From Candidatus Gerdarchaeota archaeon (GTDB taxonomy: Archaea > Asgardarchaeota > Heimdallarchaeia > JABLTI01), in assembly GCA_016839405.1 (NCBI GenBank), contig JAEOUJ010000130.1, forward strand, positions 1 through 9,310: a DNA stretch of 9,310 bases. Reading direction: 5' to 3'. Positions 1 to 5,234 of this stretch are shown in pieces; position 1 is the stretch's first letter; each line of letters starts with the position of its first letter. Under the pieces are notes generated by a model. That model had not been told where the DNA came from and did not search any database. It saw only the letters and a list, made by a program, of their open reading frames with translations. The translations under genes and the position numbers were made by a program.

Positions 1-19
1 AAAAATTTATTTATTCATA

Positions 20-52
20 CTCATTTTTTACTTATCTATTGAAAAAAATGAG
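20..52. repeat. Perfect 10-bp inverted repeat near window edge
   Basis: CTCATTTTTT at 20-29 is the exact reverse complement of 43-52, with a 13-nt loop. It lies beyond the 3' end of the minus-strand gene ending at 109 and has A/T-only flanks. Its position suits a terminator of a gene entering from the left or a backup terminator for the coiled-coil gene, but neither is proven. Confidence 0.45.
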
Positions 53-93
53 AATCAATTAAAAATTAAAAAAGAAATAAAAAACGGATCTAA

Positions 94-118
94 AAAATAT
101 ATCCTTTGTTAATATTTT
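94..118 (-). terminator. Terminator-like hairpin around the stop codon of the coiled-coil gene
   Basis: On the minus strand, AAAATAT (118-112) pairs with ATATTTT (100-94) across an 11-nt loop that holds the TAA stop (111-109). The stem runs into more T residues, with a further T6 run about 12 nt downstream. The stem is A/T only, so thermodynamically weak; U-rich tracts are the known archaeal termination signal. Confidence 0.4.
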
Positions 119-2457
119 AGTTCACGAGAAATCGATAAAGCTTGTCGACCTAGAGTTTCACCAATTACAACATTCTTAAAACCATCAGCAGTGGAAACTA
201 TTGCACACCATTCCTTTTCTGTTTCATCTTTGAATGCTATAAGCATTTCTTCGCCACCATCGATATCAAATGCTACATATTCAGAATAACCAATCATGTC
301 CTGCATACCAATTTTTCTCATTTTAATGCGTCCTAAAGTATCAGTTGCCTTCAATTCATCTATGATTGCCTTGTTACTTATTTCATCTATTTTTGATATA
401 ATAGTTACTTTGACGTGTTGTTTTACTTTAGCTATTGTTTTTATTGGTATATCAGTTGGATCTGGAACAACCATAGTAACATTTGATTTGACTCTTTCTG
501 TTAGTATTTCATCAAGTCTTTCTATTATAGCATCTTTACTATAAAGAATAGCTGTTTCAACCCTTGGTTTTGGATGTTCTTTCACAGATGTTTGTAATGC
601 TTGATGTTGATCTCTAAATTCTCGAAGTGTATCTGCAATTTTAACTGCATCCCTAGCAAATCGTTTGTAGAAATTATCAAGACCACCTGTAGTGGCTTCT
701 ATTTCTTTTCTCACAGCTCCTTCAACTACACCTGTTATTTCACCAATTGCACCAATAGTTGTTTCTTCATTATTGCGAATTGTTGTTTTAGCTTGATTAG
801 ATGATTCTGCTAATGTAGTTGTTGAAGTTGTTCCAACAGTATCTACACCACTAGTTGCATCTGAAGCAATTTTTTCTTTAGCCTTCTTTGTTTCAGAAAG
901 CAATACTCCTTTGGTTTCTGCTAATTTTGTTCCTGCTGCACCAATCAAAGTATCAGTTGTTGATTTTATTGATTCAGTTTGTTTCGTAGCAATACTTGTT
1001 GCTGCTTTTGAATTACTTGCAGTTAATGTTCCTAGTTTCTGAATAGCAGTTTCTTTTGCTGCTTCAAAAGTATTCTTTGTTTCTTGAACGGATTCATCAA
1101 TTGTAGAATGCATTGTGGTAATTGTTTCTTTTATTTGCGTATTGATATCAGCGTTATAATTAGCTTTCAAAAGAGTTATACTTGATTTTAAGGCTTCAAT
1201 GGAATTGTTTGTTTCATTAGTTGCTTTTGTATTTTGCTCATCAACTTTAGTTAACATAGCAGTTGCTCCATCTGTTACAGCTTTATTATCTAAATCTACA
1301 TTTGCTGCAATTTCTTCATTATGCTTATTAACTAACTCGTTAAGAGATGCAGATGCTTCTTCACATAATAATCCAATATCATTTGAAGTTGCTTCTTTAA
1401 GGTCATCAATTTGTTTCTTGAACTTATTAGCAATGCTACCAAGTTTAGTTACAAATTTCTTTTGAAATTCACTTAAATCTAGAGCAATATCATCCTTAAC
1501 TTTCTCAAAACTTTCAGCAATACCAGATTTGAATTGATTATTCAAATCAATTCTATTTTTCATAGCTTCTTCAGTTGTAGATTTGATTGTTTCTGATTGA
1601 CCTGCAGTTATACTTTCTAAATTACTATTCAAAGTATTAACATTACCTTCAGATTCATTAACAAATGATTCTAAGCCATTCAGGATATGATCTCTTGTTT
1701 CATCCAATTTAGTTTTAGAATCACTTTTCAAATCACTGCCCATAGAATCTGTTTTATCACTGATCGTTTTAGCTGCTGATTCAATATTTTTTGTCCCATC
1801 AGCTAGAAAAGCATCATTTTTCTCTTTAATTTCAGAACTCAACATTTGTAATTCTGATTCTGTTTGACTCTTTAATTCTGTACCAAAAGCAGCAAAATTT
1901 TCATTGGTTGAAGATTCAAAAGCATCAGCTGTTTCAGTTTGGCTTTTCAAAAAGCTATTAGCCCTTGAGCTGATATTTTTCTTAGTTGAATCAACTGTTG
2001 TTGAAATTGTATTTGTAGCTTCAGCTGTTCTCGTTTCAATTAATGTACGAGCTTCAGTACTATTCTGAGTTACTTTATCACTACTTTTCTTTTTCTCGGC
2101 ACGAACATGCTCTTCTGTATCTTTCATTACTTTATTCAAATGAGCAACTTGGTCATCAACAAATTTCTTGAGTTCAGTTACAAGTTGGTCAATTTTTCTT
2201 GCATCATTTTCTGCTTCAGCAGCAATTTCTGCATATGGATAAAGACCAATTGCCTTGTCAACCAAACCTTCAATATTGTAAGCATAATTCTTTCCAAATA
2301 ATTTCTCAAGAATTGTCTTTACATTGGAGATGGGTTTCACACTGGTATATTTAGCAATTTCACCAGCTGAAAGTGGACCAAGAGCGAGTAATGAAAGATA
2401 GACTTTTTGTTCATCTTCACTAAGACCAATCTTAGTTAAGAATGGAGATGTTGACAT
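109..2457 (-). CDS. TrmB-like winged-helix protein with very long coiled coil (782 aa)
   Basis: Seen: residues about 8-75 form a winged-helix domain of the TrmB type (IGLSEDEQKVYLSLLALGPL, then SAGEIAKYTSV). Residues about 80-625 are a Ser/Thr/Lys/Glu/Ala-rich helical region with no Trp and few aromatics, predicted as long coiled coil. Near-repeats occur: KSQTE at 171 and 196, and SETIKSTTEE at 288 against TESIKSTTDT at 494. Residues about 632-782 form a mixed alpha/beta domain (AILYSKDAIIERLDEIL, then VTMVVPDPTDIP) resembling the C-terminal part of TrmB-family regulators. Only two cysteines, C365 and C751. No signal peptide or membrane segment, so cytoplasmic. The ATG at 2457 is supported by a GAGGGG Shine-Dalgarno 8 nt upstream. 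Ordinary TrmB proteins are about 250-350 aa, so the coil is an insertion of roughly 500 residues. Inferred role: DNA-binding regulator or DNA-organising protein; a chemoreceptor is unlikely because the conserved receptor hairpin motif is absent. Confidence 0.9.
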   Translation of the reverse strand: MSTSPFLTKIGLSEDEQKVYLSLLALGPLSAGEIAKYTSVKPISNVKTILEKLFGKNYAYNIEGLVDKAIGLYPYAEIAAEAENDARKIDQLVTELKKFVDDQVAHLNKVMKDTEEHVRAEKKKSSDKVTQNSTEARTLIETRTAEATNTISTTVDSTKKNISSRANSFLKSQTETADAFESSTNENFAAFGTELKSQTESELQMLSSEIKEKNDAFLADGTKNIESAAKTISDKTDSMGSDLKSDSKTKLDETRDHILNGLESFVNESEGNVNTLNSNLESITAGQSETIKSTTEEAMKNRIDLNNQFKSGIAESFEKVKDDIALDLSEFQKKFVTKLGSIANKFKKQIDDLKEATSNDIGLLCEEASASLNELVNKHNEEIAANVDLDNKAVTDGATAMLTKVDEQNTKATNETNNSIEALKSSITLLKANYNADINTQIKETITTMHSTIDESVQETKNTFEAAKETAIQKLGTLTASNSKAATSIATKQTESIKSTTDTLIGAAGTKLAETKGVLLSETKKAKEKIASDATSGVDTVGTTSTTTLAESSNQAKTTIRNNEETTIGAIGEITGVVEGAVRKEIEATTGGLDNFYKRFARDAVKIADTLREFRDQHQALQTSVKEHPKPRVETAILYSKDAIIERLDEILTERVKSNVTMVVPDPTDIPIKTIAKVKQHVKVTIISKIDEISNKAIIDELKATDTLGRIKMRKIGMQDMIGYSEYVAFDIDGGEEMLIAFKDETEKEWCAIVSTADGFKNVVIGETLGRQALSISRELKY

Positions 2458-2465
2458 TTCTTTTA

Positions 2466-2506
2466 CCCCTCAATTTTTTTTATACTACAAAGTATTTAAC
2501 TACTTT
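2466..2506 (-). promoter_or_regulatory. Promoter, operator-like palindrome and SD of the coiled-coil gene
   Basis: Reading the minus strand, AAAGTA-N6-TACTTT (2506-2489) is a perfect palindrome whose spacer holds the TATA-like TTAAAT. A second TATA-like stretch GTATAAAA (2484-2477) lies just downstream, and GAGGGG (2471-2466) is the Shine-Dalgarno. An overlapping TACT-N4-AGTA occurs at 2483-2494. A protein bound to the palindrome would cover the first TATA element, which fits repression, possibly by the winged-helix product itself. The binding is inference; the repeats are exact in the sequence. Confidence 0.45.
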
Positions 2507-2519
2507 AGGAATAATTTAC

Positions 2520-2543
2520 AATCAAATTATAATCAATTTGATT
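2520..2543. repeat. 24-bp palindrome, 9-bp arms with 6-bp spacer (operator candidate)
   Basis: AATCAAATT at 2520-2528 and AATTTGATT at 2535-2543 are perfect reverse complements around ATAATC. Its centre lies 34 bp upstream of the TATA-overlapping palindrome at 2489-2506, which also has a 6-bp spacer. This geometry suits a dimeric winged-helix regulator upstream of the coiled-coil gene. Confidence 0.45.
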
Positions 2544-2561
2544 TGTATGTAGTAACACAAA

Positions 2562-2588
2562 AGAAGAATACTATTTGAATTTTCTTCT
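2562..2588. repeat. 7-bp inverted repeat in the same intergenic gap
   Basis: AGAAGAA at 2562-2568 and TTCTTCT at 2582-2588 are reverse complements with a 13-nt loop. It lies between the ABC gene terminator and the palindromes in front of the coiled-coil gene. No function can be assigned; a chance match is possible in this purine-rich stretch. Confidence 0.25.
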
Positions 2589-2639
2589 AAAGACATATTA
2601 GTAAATATTTTATGAAAGTTAAGAAAATAAGAAAGAATG

Positions 2640-2659
2640 AAAAAAAGCTCATAGTGAGC
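2640..2659 (-). terminator. Intrinsic-type terminator of the ABC gene
   Basis: Minus strand: GCTCA (2659-2655), loop CTA, TGAGC (2651-2647), then seven T residues (2646-2640). The TGA stop codon (2651-2649) is the first half of the downstream arm, so the hairpin and the end of the reading frame share bases. This is the most canonical stem plus T-tract in the window. Confidence 0.7.
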
Positions 2660-3413
2660 CTTCTTGTATTGCTTTAATATCTAAAAATGATTCTAAGATT
2701 CCTTCGTAAATTTTACCATCAATTATAGTCAAAGGACGTTTAGCTTCAGCAGCAATTGAATCTTCATGGGTAACTACAATAAGTGTTACATTTTCTTCAT
2801 CATTGATTTTAATTAGGTAATCCATGATTTCCCTTGAAGTATTGCTATCCAATTGCCCTGTAGGTTCATCTAGGAGAATAACTTCTGGTTTATTAGCTAA
2901 AGCTCTTGCAATAGCTATTCTTTGTCTTTGACCACCACTTAATTCCATTGGAAAATGATTTCCACGATCGGGCAATCCAATTATATCAAGTAATTCTTCT
3001 ATACGTTCTTCTCTTTCTTGAGCTGGTGTGCCATTAATAATCATAGGCAATGCAATGTTTTCTGCTGCAGTTAAAATTTCTAATAAATTAAATGCTTGAA
3101 AAACAAAACCTATTTTATTTCGACGCAGATCACGAACTTCTTTTCCAGGCATTTCAGAAATTTTCTTGCCATTAAAATAAATCTCACCAGAGGTTGGTGT
3201 ATCAATTGTTCCAATTAAATTGAGAAAAGTTGTTTTACCACTACCAGATGGTCCAACGATAGTGGCATATTCTCCTCTTTTAATCGCAAAATCAATACCA
3301 TTAATTGCTCTAATTGGTGATTCTCCAAAAGAATATTCTTTTGTTAAATCTTTGGTGACTATAACATAATCTTCTTCATTTGCCAAAGAATACACGTCCA
3401 ACTTGAGAATCAA
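2649..3413 (-). CDS. ABC transporter ATP-binding protein, MacB/LolD-type
   Basis: A 254-aa single nucleotide-binding domain with all ABC motifs: A-loop Tyr27, Walker A GPSGSGKT (54-61), Q-loop Gln106 (VFQAFNLL), signature LSGGQ (158-162), Walker B VILLDE (178-183), D-loop QLDS (187-190) and switch His216. IGTIDTPTSGEI and DEPTGQLDS are typical of the MacB/LolD/FtsE-like exporter family, which energises a separate FtsX-type permease. No permease gene is in the window, so the partner is elsewhere or beyond it. There is no in-frame ATG before the core domain. Possible starts are TTG 3413, GTG 3395 and TTG 3386, none with a clear Shine-Dalgarno; an ATG at 3420 is out of frame and stops after 14 codons. 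The start is therefore uncertain, and a small frameshift or assembly error there is possible. ATPase identity is secure; substrate unknown. Confidence 0.92.
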   Translation of the reverse strand: MILKLDVYSLANEEDYVIVTKDLTKEYSFGESPIRAINGIDFAIKRGEYATIVGPSGSGKTTFLNLIGTIDTPTSGEIYFNGKKISEMPGKEVRDLRRNKIGFVFQAFNLLEILTAAENIALPMIINGTPAQEREERIEELLDIIGLPDRGNHFPMELSGGQRQRIAIARALANKPEVILLDEPTGQLDSNTSREIMDYLIKINDEENVTLIVVTHEDSIAAEAKRPLTIIDGKIYEGILESFLDIKAIQEGSL

Positions 3414-3467
3414 AAGACATCTAGAATAAAAAGCGTTTCTAATAATCTTGATTTTCAGTTATATTAT

Positions 3468-3478
3468 CATATTTATAG
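3468..3478 (-). promoter_or_regulatory. TATA-like element for the ABC gene
   Basis: The minus strand reads CTATAAATATG here, about 55-65 nt upstream of the chosen TTG start. Archaeal initiation about 25 nt downstream of the TATA centre would give a leader of about 36 nt. It lies in A/T-rich DNA, so the match is only suggestive. Confidence 0.3.
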
Positions 3479-3483
3479 AATAT

Positions 3484-3531
3484 AAAATGAAAAGTGGTTT
3501 TTCATTTTTATCTAATATCACTTTTCATTTT
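3484..3531. repeat. 13-bp perfect inverted repeat plus a third, competing arm
   Basis: AAAATGAAAAGTG at 3484-3496 is the exact reverse complement of 3519-3531. The loop contains a further TTTTCATTTT (3499-3508), which can also pair with 3484-3493 across only 5 nt. In the minus-strand mRNA of the zinc-ribbon/PspC gene this gives two upstream arms competing for one downstream arm. The first arm comprises the last codons and part of the TGA stop (3520-3518). It probably acts as a 3' terminator or processing hairpin. Confidence 0.6.
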
Positions 3532-3865
3532 TTTCTGATTTGTTTTCTATTTCTGGCTCTAAAGGAATAGCAATCATCATAATCAGGTAGACTAAAAATG
3601 CTGTTCCTCCAGTAACTATAAATGCTATGACCCATAAAATTCGAACAAGATCAACATCCATGTTGAATTCTTTTGCTAATCCAGCTGATAATCCTGAGAT
3701 CATTTTATCTGTTCGAGATCTATATAATTTAGATGGTTTTTTCTCCTCGGTTTCATCAGTTGATGTTTCAGCTTTCTCTTCTATTATGATTTGTTCTCCA
3801 CAACTAGCACAAAATTCTGCAAAGTCTTCATTTGCAGCACCACATTTTGGACAATAAACTGTCAT
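3518..3865 (-). CDS. Zinc-ribbon / PspC-domain membrane protein (115 aa)
   Basis: The N-terminus is a zinc ribbon, CPKC at residues 5-8 and CASC at 19-22 (CxxC-x10-CxxC). A charged Glu/Thr/Lys linker (28-45) follows, then a PspC domain at about 47-103 (LYRSRTDKMISGLSAGLAKE). This ends in a hydrophobic stretch from about 74 to 101 that should enter the membrane, and a charged tail. PspC proteins belong to the phage-shock/envelope-stress family in bacteria; archaeal versions with a zinc ribbon are usually uncharacterised. The start is ATG 3865: an ideal AGGTGAT Shine-Dalgarno (3879-3873) lies 7 nt upstream. A longer reading from GTG 3877 would place the start codon inside that site and is rejected. 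The next gene on the strand is the ABC ATPase, 104 bp away, but the intervening inverted repeat argues against simple co-transcription. Domain calls are confident, cellular role is not. Confidence 0.88.
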   Translation of the reverse strand: MTVYCPKCGAANEDFAEFCASCGEQIIIEEKAETSTDETEEKKPSKLYRSRTDKMISGLSAGLAKEFNMDVDLVRILWVIAFIVTGGTAFLVYLIMMIAIPLEPEIENKSEKNEK

Positions 3866-3872
3866 ATAGTTA

Positions 3873-3879
3873 ATCACCT
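3873..3879 (-). promoter_or_regulatory. Start-deciding Shine-Dalgarno site AGGTGAT
   Basis: The minus strand reads AGGTGAT, matching the usual archaeal anti-Shine-Dalgarno at seven positions, 7 nt before ATG 3865. It fixes the start of the zinc-ribbon/PspC gene and excludes the upstream GTG at 3877. Confidence 0.7.
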
Positions 3880-3967
3880 AAACAAATAACATGAAAGATT
3901 TGAGTAATTAGCTTTTAAAATCTTTTTAAATAAAAATTCTAAATTGAATGATATTTTTGCTATTGGT

Positions 3968-4153
3968 TTAATTAAGTAATCGTAAATCAATCACAAGATT
4001 TGAGTTTATTCCTGGTATTATTTCATAGACATATTCTCTCCCAATTTGCTTCACAAAAACTCCCTTTACTTGAATATTATTGTTATCAAGAAATGAACCA
4101 ATAGAGCATAATTTAATTTCAAAAGGAAATAGAATGTCCAAATTGTCAAACAC
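3968..4153 (-). CDS. Doubtful small ORF, hypothetical protein (61 aa)
   Basis: The frame begins with GTG at 4153 directly after an in-frame TGA, and there is no Shine-Dalgarno. The translation (for example VKGVFVKQIGREYVYEIIPG at about 29-48) has alternating hydrophobic residues that could form beta strands, and its composition is not absurd for a protein. I recognise no family. Its 5' end overlaps the opposite-strand zinc-ribbon microgene, whose CxxC pattern is more convincing as coding. It may be a remnant of a longer gene or a chance open frame. Confidence 0.22.
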   Translation of the reverse strand: MFDNLDILFPFEIKLCSIGSFLDNNNIQVKGVFVKQIGREYVYEIIPGINSNLVIDLRLLN

Positions 4154-4272
4154 TCAATAAAATAGAATCAGTAAATTGTATTTCATGTGGCATTAACTTC
4201 ATAAAGTTCAAACAAGAAAAACAAATAGATATGGATGTTCTACGAAAAGCTGATAAATTAAGAAAAGATTAA
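4134..4272 (+). pseudogene. Zinc-ribbon microgene with out-of-frame start
   Basis: A plus-strand frame from 4135 to the TAA at 4270-4272 encodes CPNC-x10-CISCG followed by a charged, Lys-rich helix (45 codons). The Cys spacing equals that of the neighbouring PspC protein's ribbon. There is no in-frame start codon: the frame is closed by TAA at 4114-4116 and contains no ATG before 4231. An ATG at 4134, 6 nt after an AAGGA Shine-Dalgarno (4123-4127), is out of frame and stops after 8 codons. Inserting TG after it would give M-C-P-N-C and an intact 46-aa protein. The simplest reading is a gene broken by a 2-nt deletion, or an assembly error. Zinc ribbons of this size often act as adaptors; no specific role is claimed. 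Confidence 0.45.
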
Positions 4273-4347
4273 ATCAGGATTAATTTTTTTAATAATTAGG
4301 AGCAAAAATTATTTCTTTTATAACACCCTTTATTATAAGGAAATGTC

Positions 4348-5058
4348 ATGTCTATTGTTAAAAAACATTTCATTTTATGTCAAATTCTCTTAATTATCAT
4401 AGGATTAAATATCATTTCAATTAAAGTTAGTTCCTACTCTTTTCCCTTAGAGGATGAAATAAATGATGTTGCACATCTTATAGATAATAAGTTTCAAGAT
4501 CAAGGAGATTATCAAGATGAAATAGATATAGTTAAACTAGAGTTGAATGGTACAAATTTAGAATTAACTCTTCAAAATGCGCCAATTGTTGATTTTAATC
4601 ATAGATATTCATATACTATTCATTGGGATGGGAACGAAACTAATTATACAAACTATTCAATTGCTACAATTGGTAGTTCATATGAATTTTATATGAATAA
4701 TTCTGCTATGACTTATTTAAAAGATAGTTCAGGCAAATTAGTTGTTCAGTGTCTTGTAAATGATGTGCTTAGAGTTGAAGAGAGAAAAATAATCATGCCA
4801 ATAATTAATTTTTCATTGATTGAAAATCCTAACAATCCAGCATGGCTTAGAGTGTCTACTACGTTTACATTTGTAGATGTTTTTAATAATAATTATTGGG
4901 TGGATTATTTACCGGATTATAATTGGTGGTTAATAGAACCTACAAATAAAACATCAACAACAGATTCTGTTTCAAATTCTGGTTTTATTATTGGAATTAT
5001 ATCATTAGGCATGTGTATAGTAATAATTTATAGAAAGAAAAAATCATTTTTTAATTAA
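4348..5058 (+). CDS. Secreted, membrane-anchored beta-domain protein (236 aa)
   Basis: Residues about 8-30 are a hydrophobic signal segment, and 212-228 (GFIIGIISLGMCIVIIY) a C-terminal membrane helix followed by the basic tail RKKK. The ectodomain begins with an acidic stretch (PLEDEIND, then DQGDYQDEIDIVKLEL) and continues in strand-like alternation (LELTLQ, YSYTIHWDG), resembling a small beta-sandwich common in archaeal surface proteins. At least seven N-x-S/T sequons (N67, N96, N99, N102, N117, N154, N200) suggest a glycosylated cell-surface protein. The ATG at 4348 has AAGG (4337-4340) 7 nt upstream; an earlier ATG at 4343 is out of frame. The next gene encodes a protein of the same topology, but a hairpin and 176 bp separate them. 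Family not identified; not an enzyme by any visible motif. Confidence 0.85.
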   Translation: MSIVKKHFILCQILLIIIGLNIISIKVSSYSFPLEDEINDVAHLIDNKFQDQGDYQDEIDIVKLELNGTNLELTLQNAPIVDFNHRYSYTIHWDGNETNYTNYSIATIGSSYEFYMNNSAMTYLKDSSGKLVVQCLVNDVLRVEERKIIMPIINFSLIENPNNPAWLRVSTTFTFVDVFNNNYWVDYLPDYNWWLIEPTNKTSTTDSVSNSGFIIGIISLGMCIVIIYRKKKSFFN

Positions 5059-5079
5059 TGATTGATTAATTTTCTTTTT
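5053..5079 (+). terminator. Terminator-like hairpin overlapping the stop codon
   Basis: AATTAAT (5053-5059) pairs with ATTAATT (5065-5071) across GATTG and is followed by a T-rich tract (5070-5079). The TAA stop (5056-5058) is inside the first arm. The stem is A/T only, so the T tract may matter more than the hairpin. Confidence 0.45.
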
Positions 5080-5187
5080 CTAAAACATCTCAAAATTAAT
5101 ACTTTCTCTACACTTTATTTGTTTCATTTCTATCTAATAATCTCATATCAACACACCAAAAAAAGAATAATTAAATGCAAATCTATA

Positions 5188-5201
5188 AGAAAATTTATCA
5201 T
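5188..5201 (+). promoter_or_regulatory. Possible BRE/TATA for the propeller-like gene
   Basis: AGAAAA (5188-5193) followed by TTTATCAT (5194-5201) resembles an archaeal BRE/TATA pair. Initiation about 25 nt downstream would fall just before the GGGG Shine-Dalgarno at 5224-5227, giving a very short leader. Confidence 0.3.
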
Positions 5202-5234
5202 AAATGAATCGATTGTTATTATAGGGGAAAGATT

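Larger units (their letters stand above)
3866..4347. other. Decayed or weakly coding gap between divergent genes
   Basis: This 482-bp stretch separates the minus-strand PspC gene from the plus-strand surface-protein gene. It holds the PspC Shine-Dalgarno, TATA-like A/T tracts around 3911-3935, a doubtful minus-strand ORF (3968-4153), a broken plus-strand zinc-ribbon microgene (4134-4272), and a T7 run (4284-4290) between short ATTAA/TTAAT arms that could end that microgene. No RNA gene or mobile element is visible. Confidence 0.5.

Noticed and set aside
296..2301. Plus-strand open frames inside the coiled-coil gene (for example 296-544, 601-804, 1199-1465, 2107-2301)
   Set aside because: They are antisense to a 782-codon gene with clear domain structure. 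They give low-complexity hydrophobic or Cys/Phe-rich translations and have no credible family signature.
109..2457. Methyl-accepting chemotaxis protein as identity of the coiled-coil protein
   Set aside because: The helical composition is similar, but there are no membrane segments and no conserved receptor signalling tip, and the N-terminus is a winged helix.
2483..2494. TACT-N4-AGTA as a known TrmB-box
   Set aside because: I cannot confirm a match to any published TrmB-family site; it overlaps the longer palindrome and is listed only as an inverted repeat.
3627..3857. Plus-strand frame opposite the zinc-ribbon/PspC gene
   Set aside because: It is antisense to a recognised two-domain protein with an ideal Shine-Dalgarno site.
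2649..3865. PspC protein and ABC ATPase as a two-gene transport operon
   Set aside because: Same strand and only 104 bp apart, but the PspC gene ends in a 13-bp inverted repeat and the ABC gene has its own TATA-like element, so functional linkage is unsupported.
3866..3877. Upstream GTG start for the PspC gene giving four extra residues
   Set aside because: The GTG is part of the AGGTGAT Shine-Dalgarno site that serves ATG 3865.
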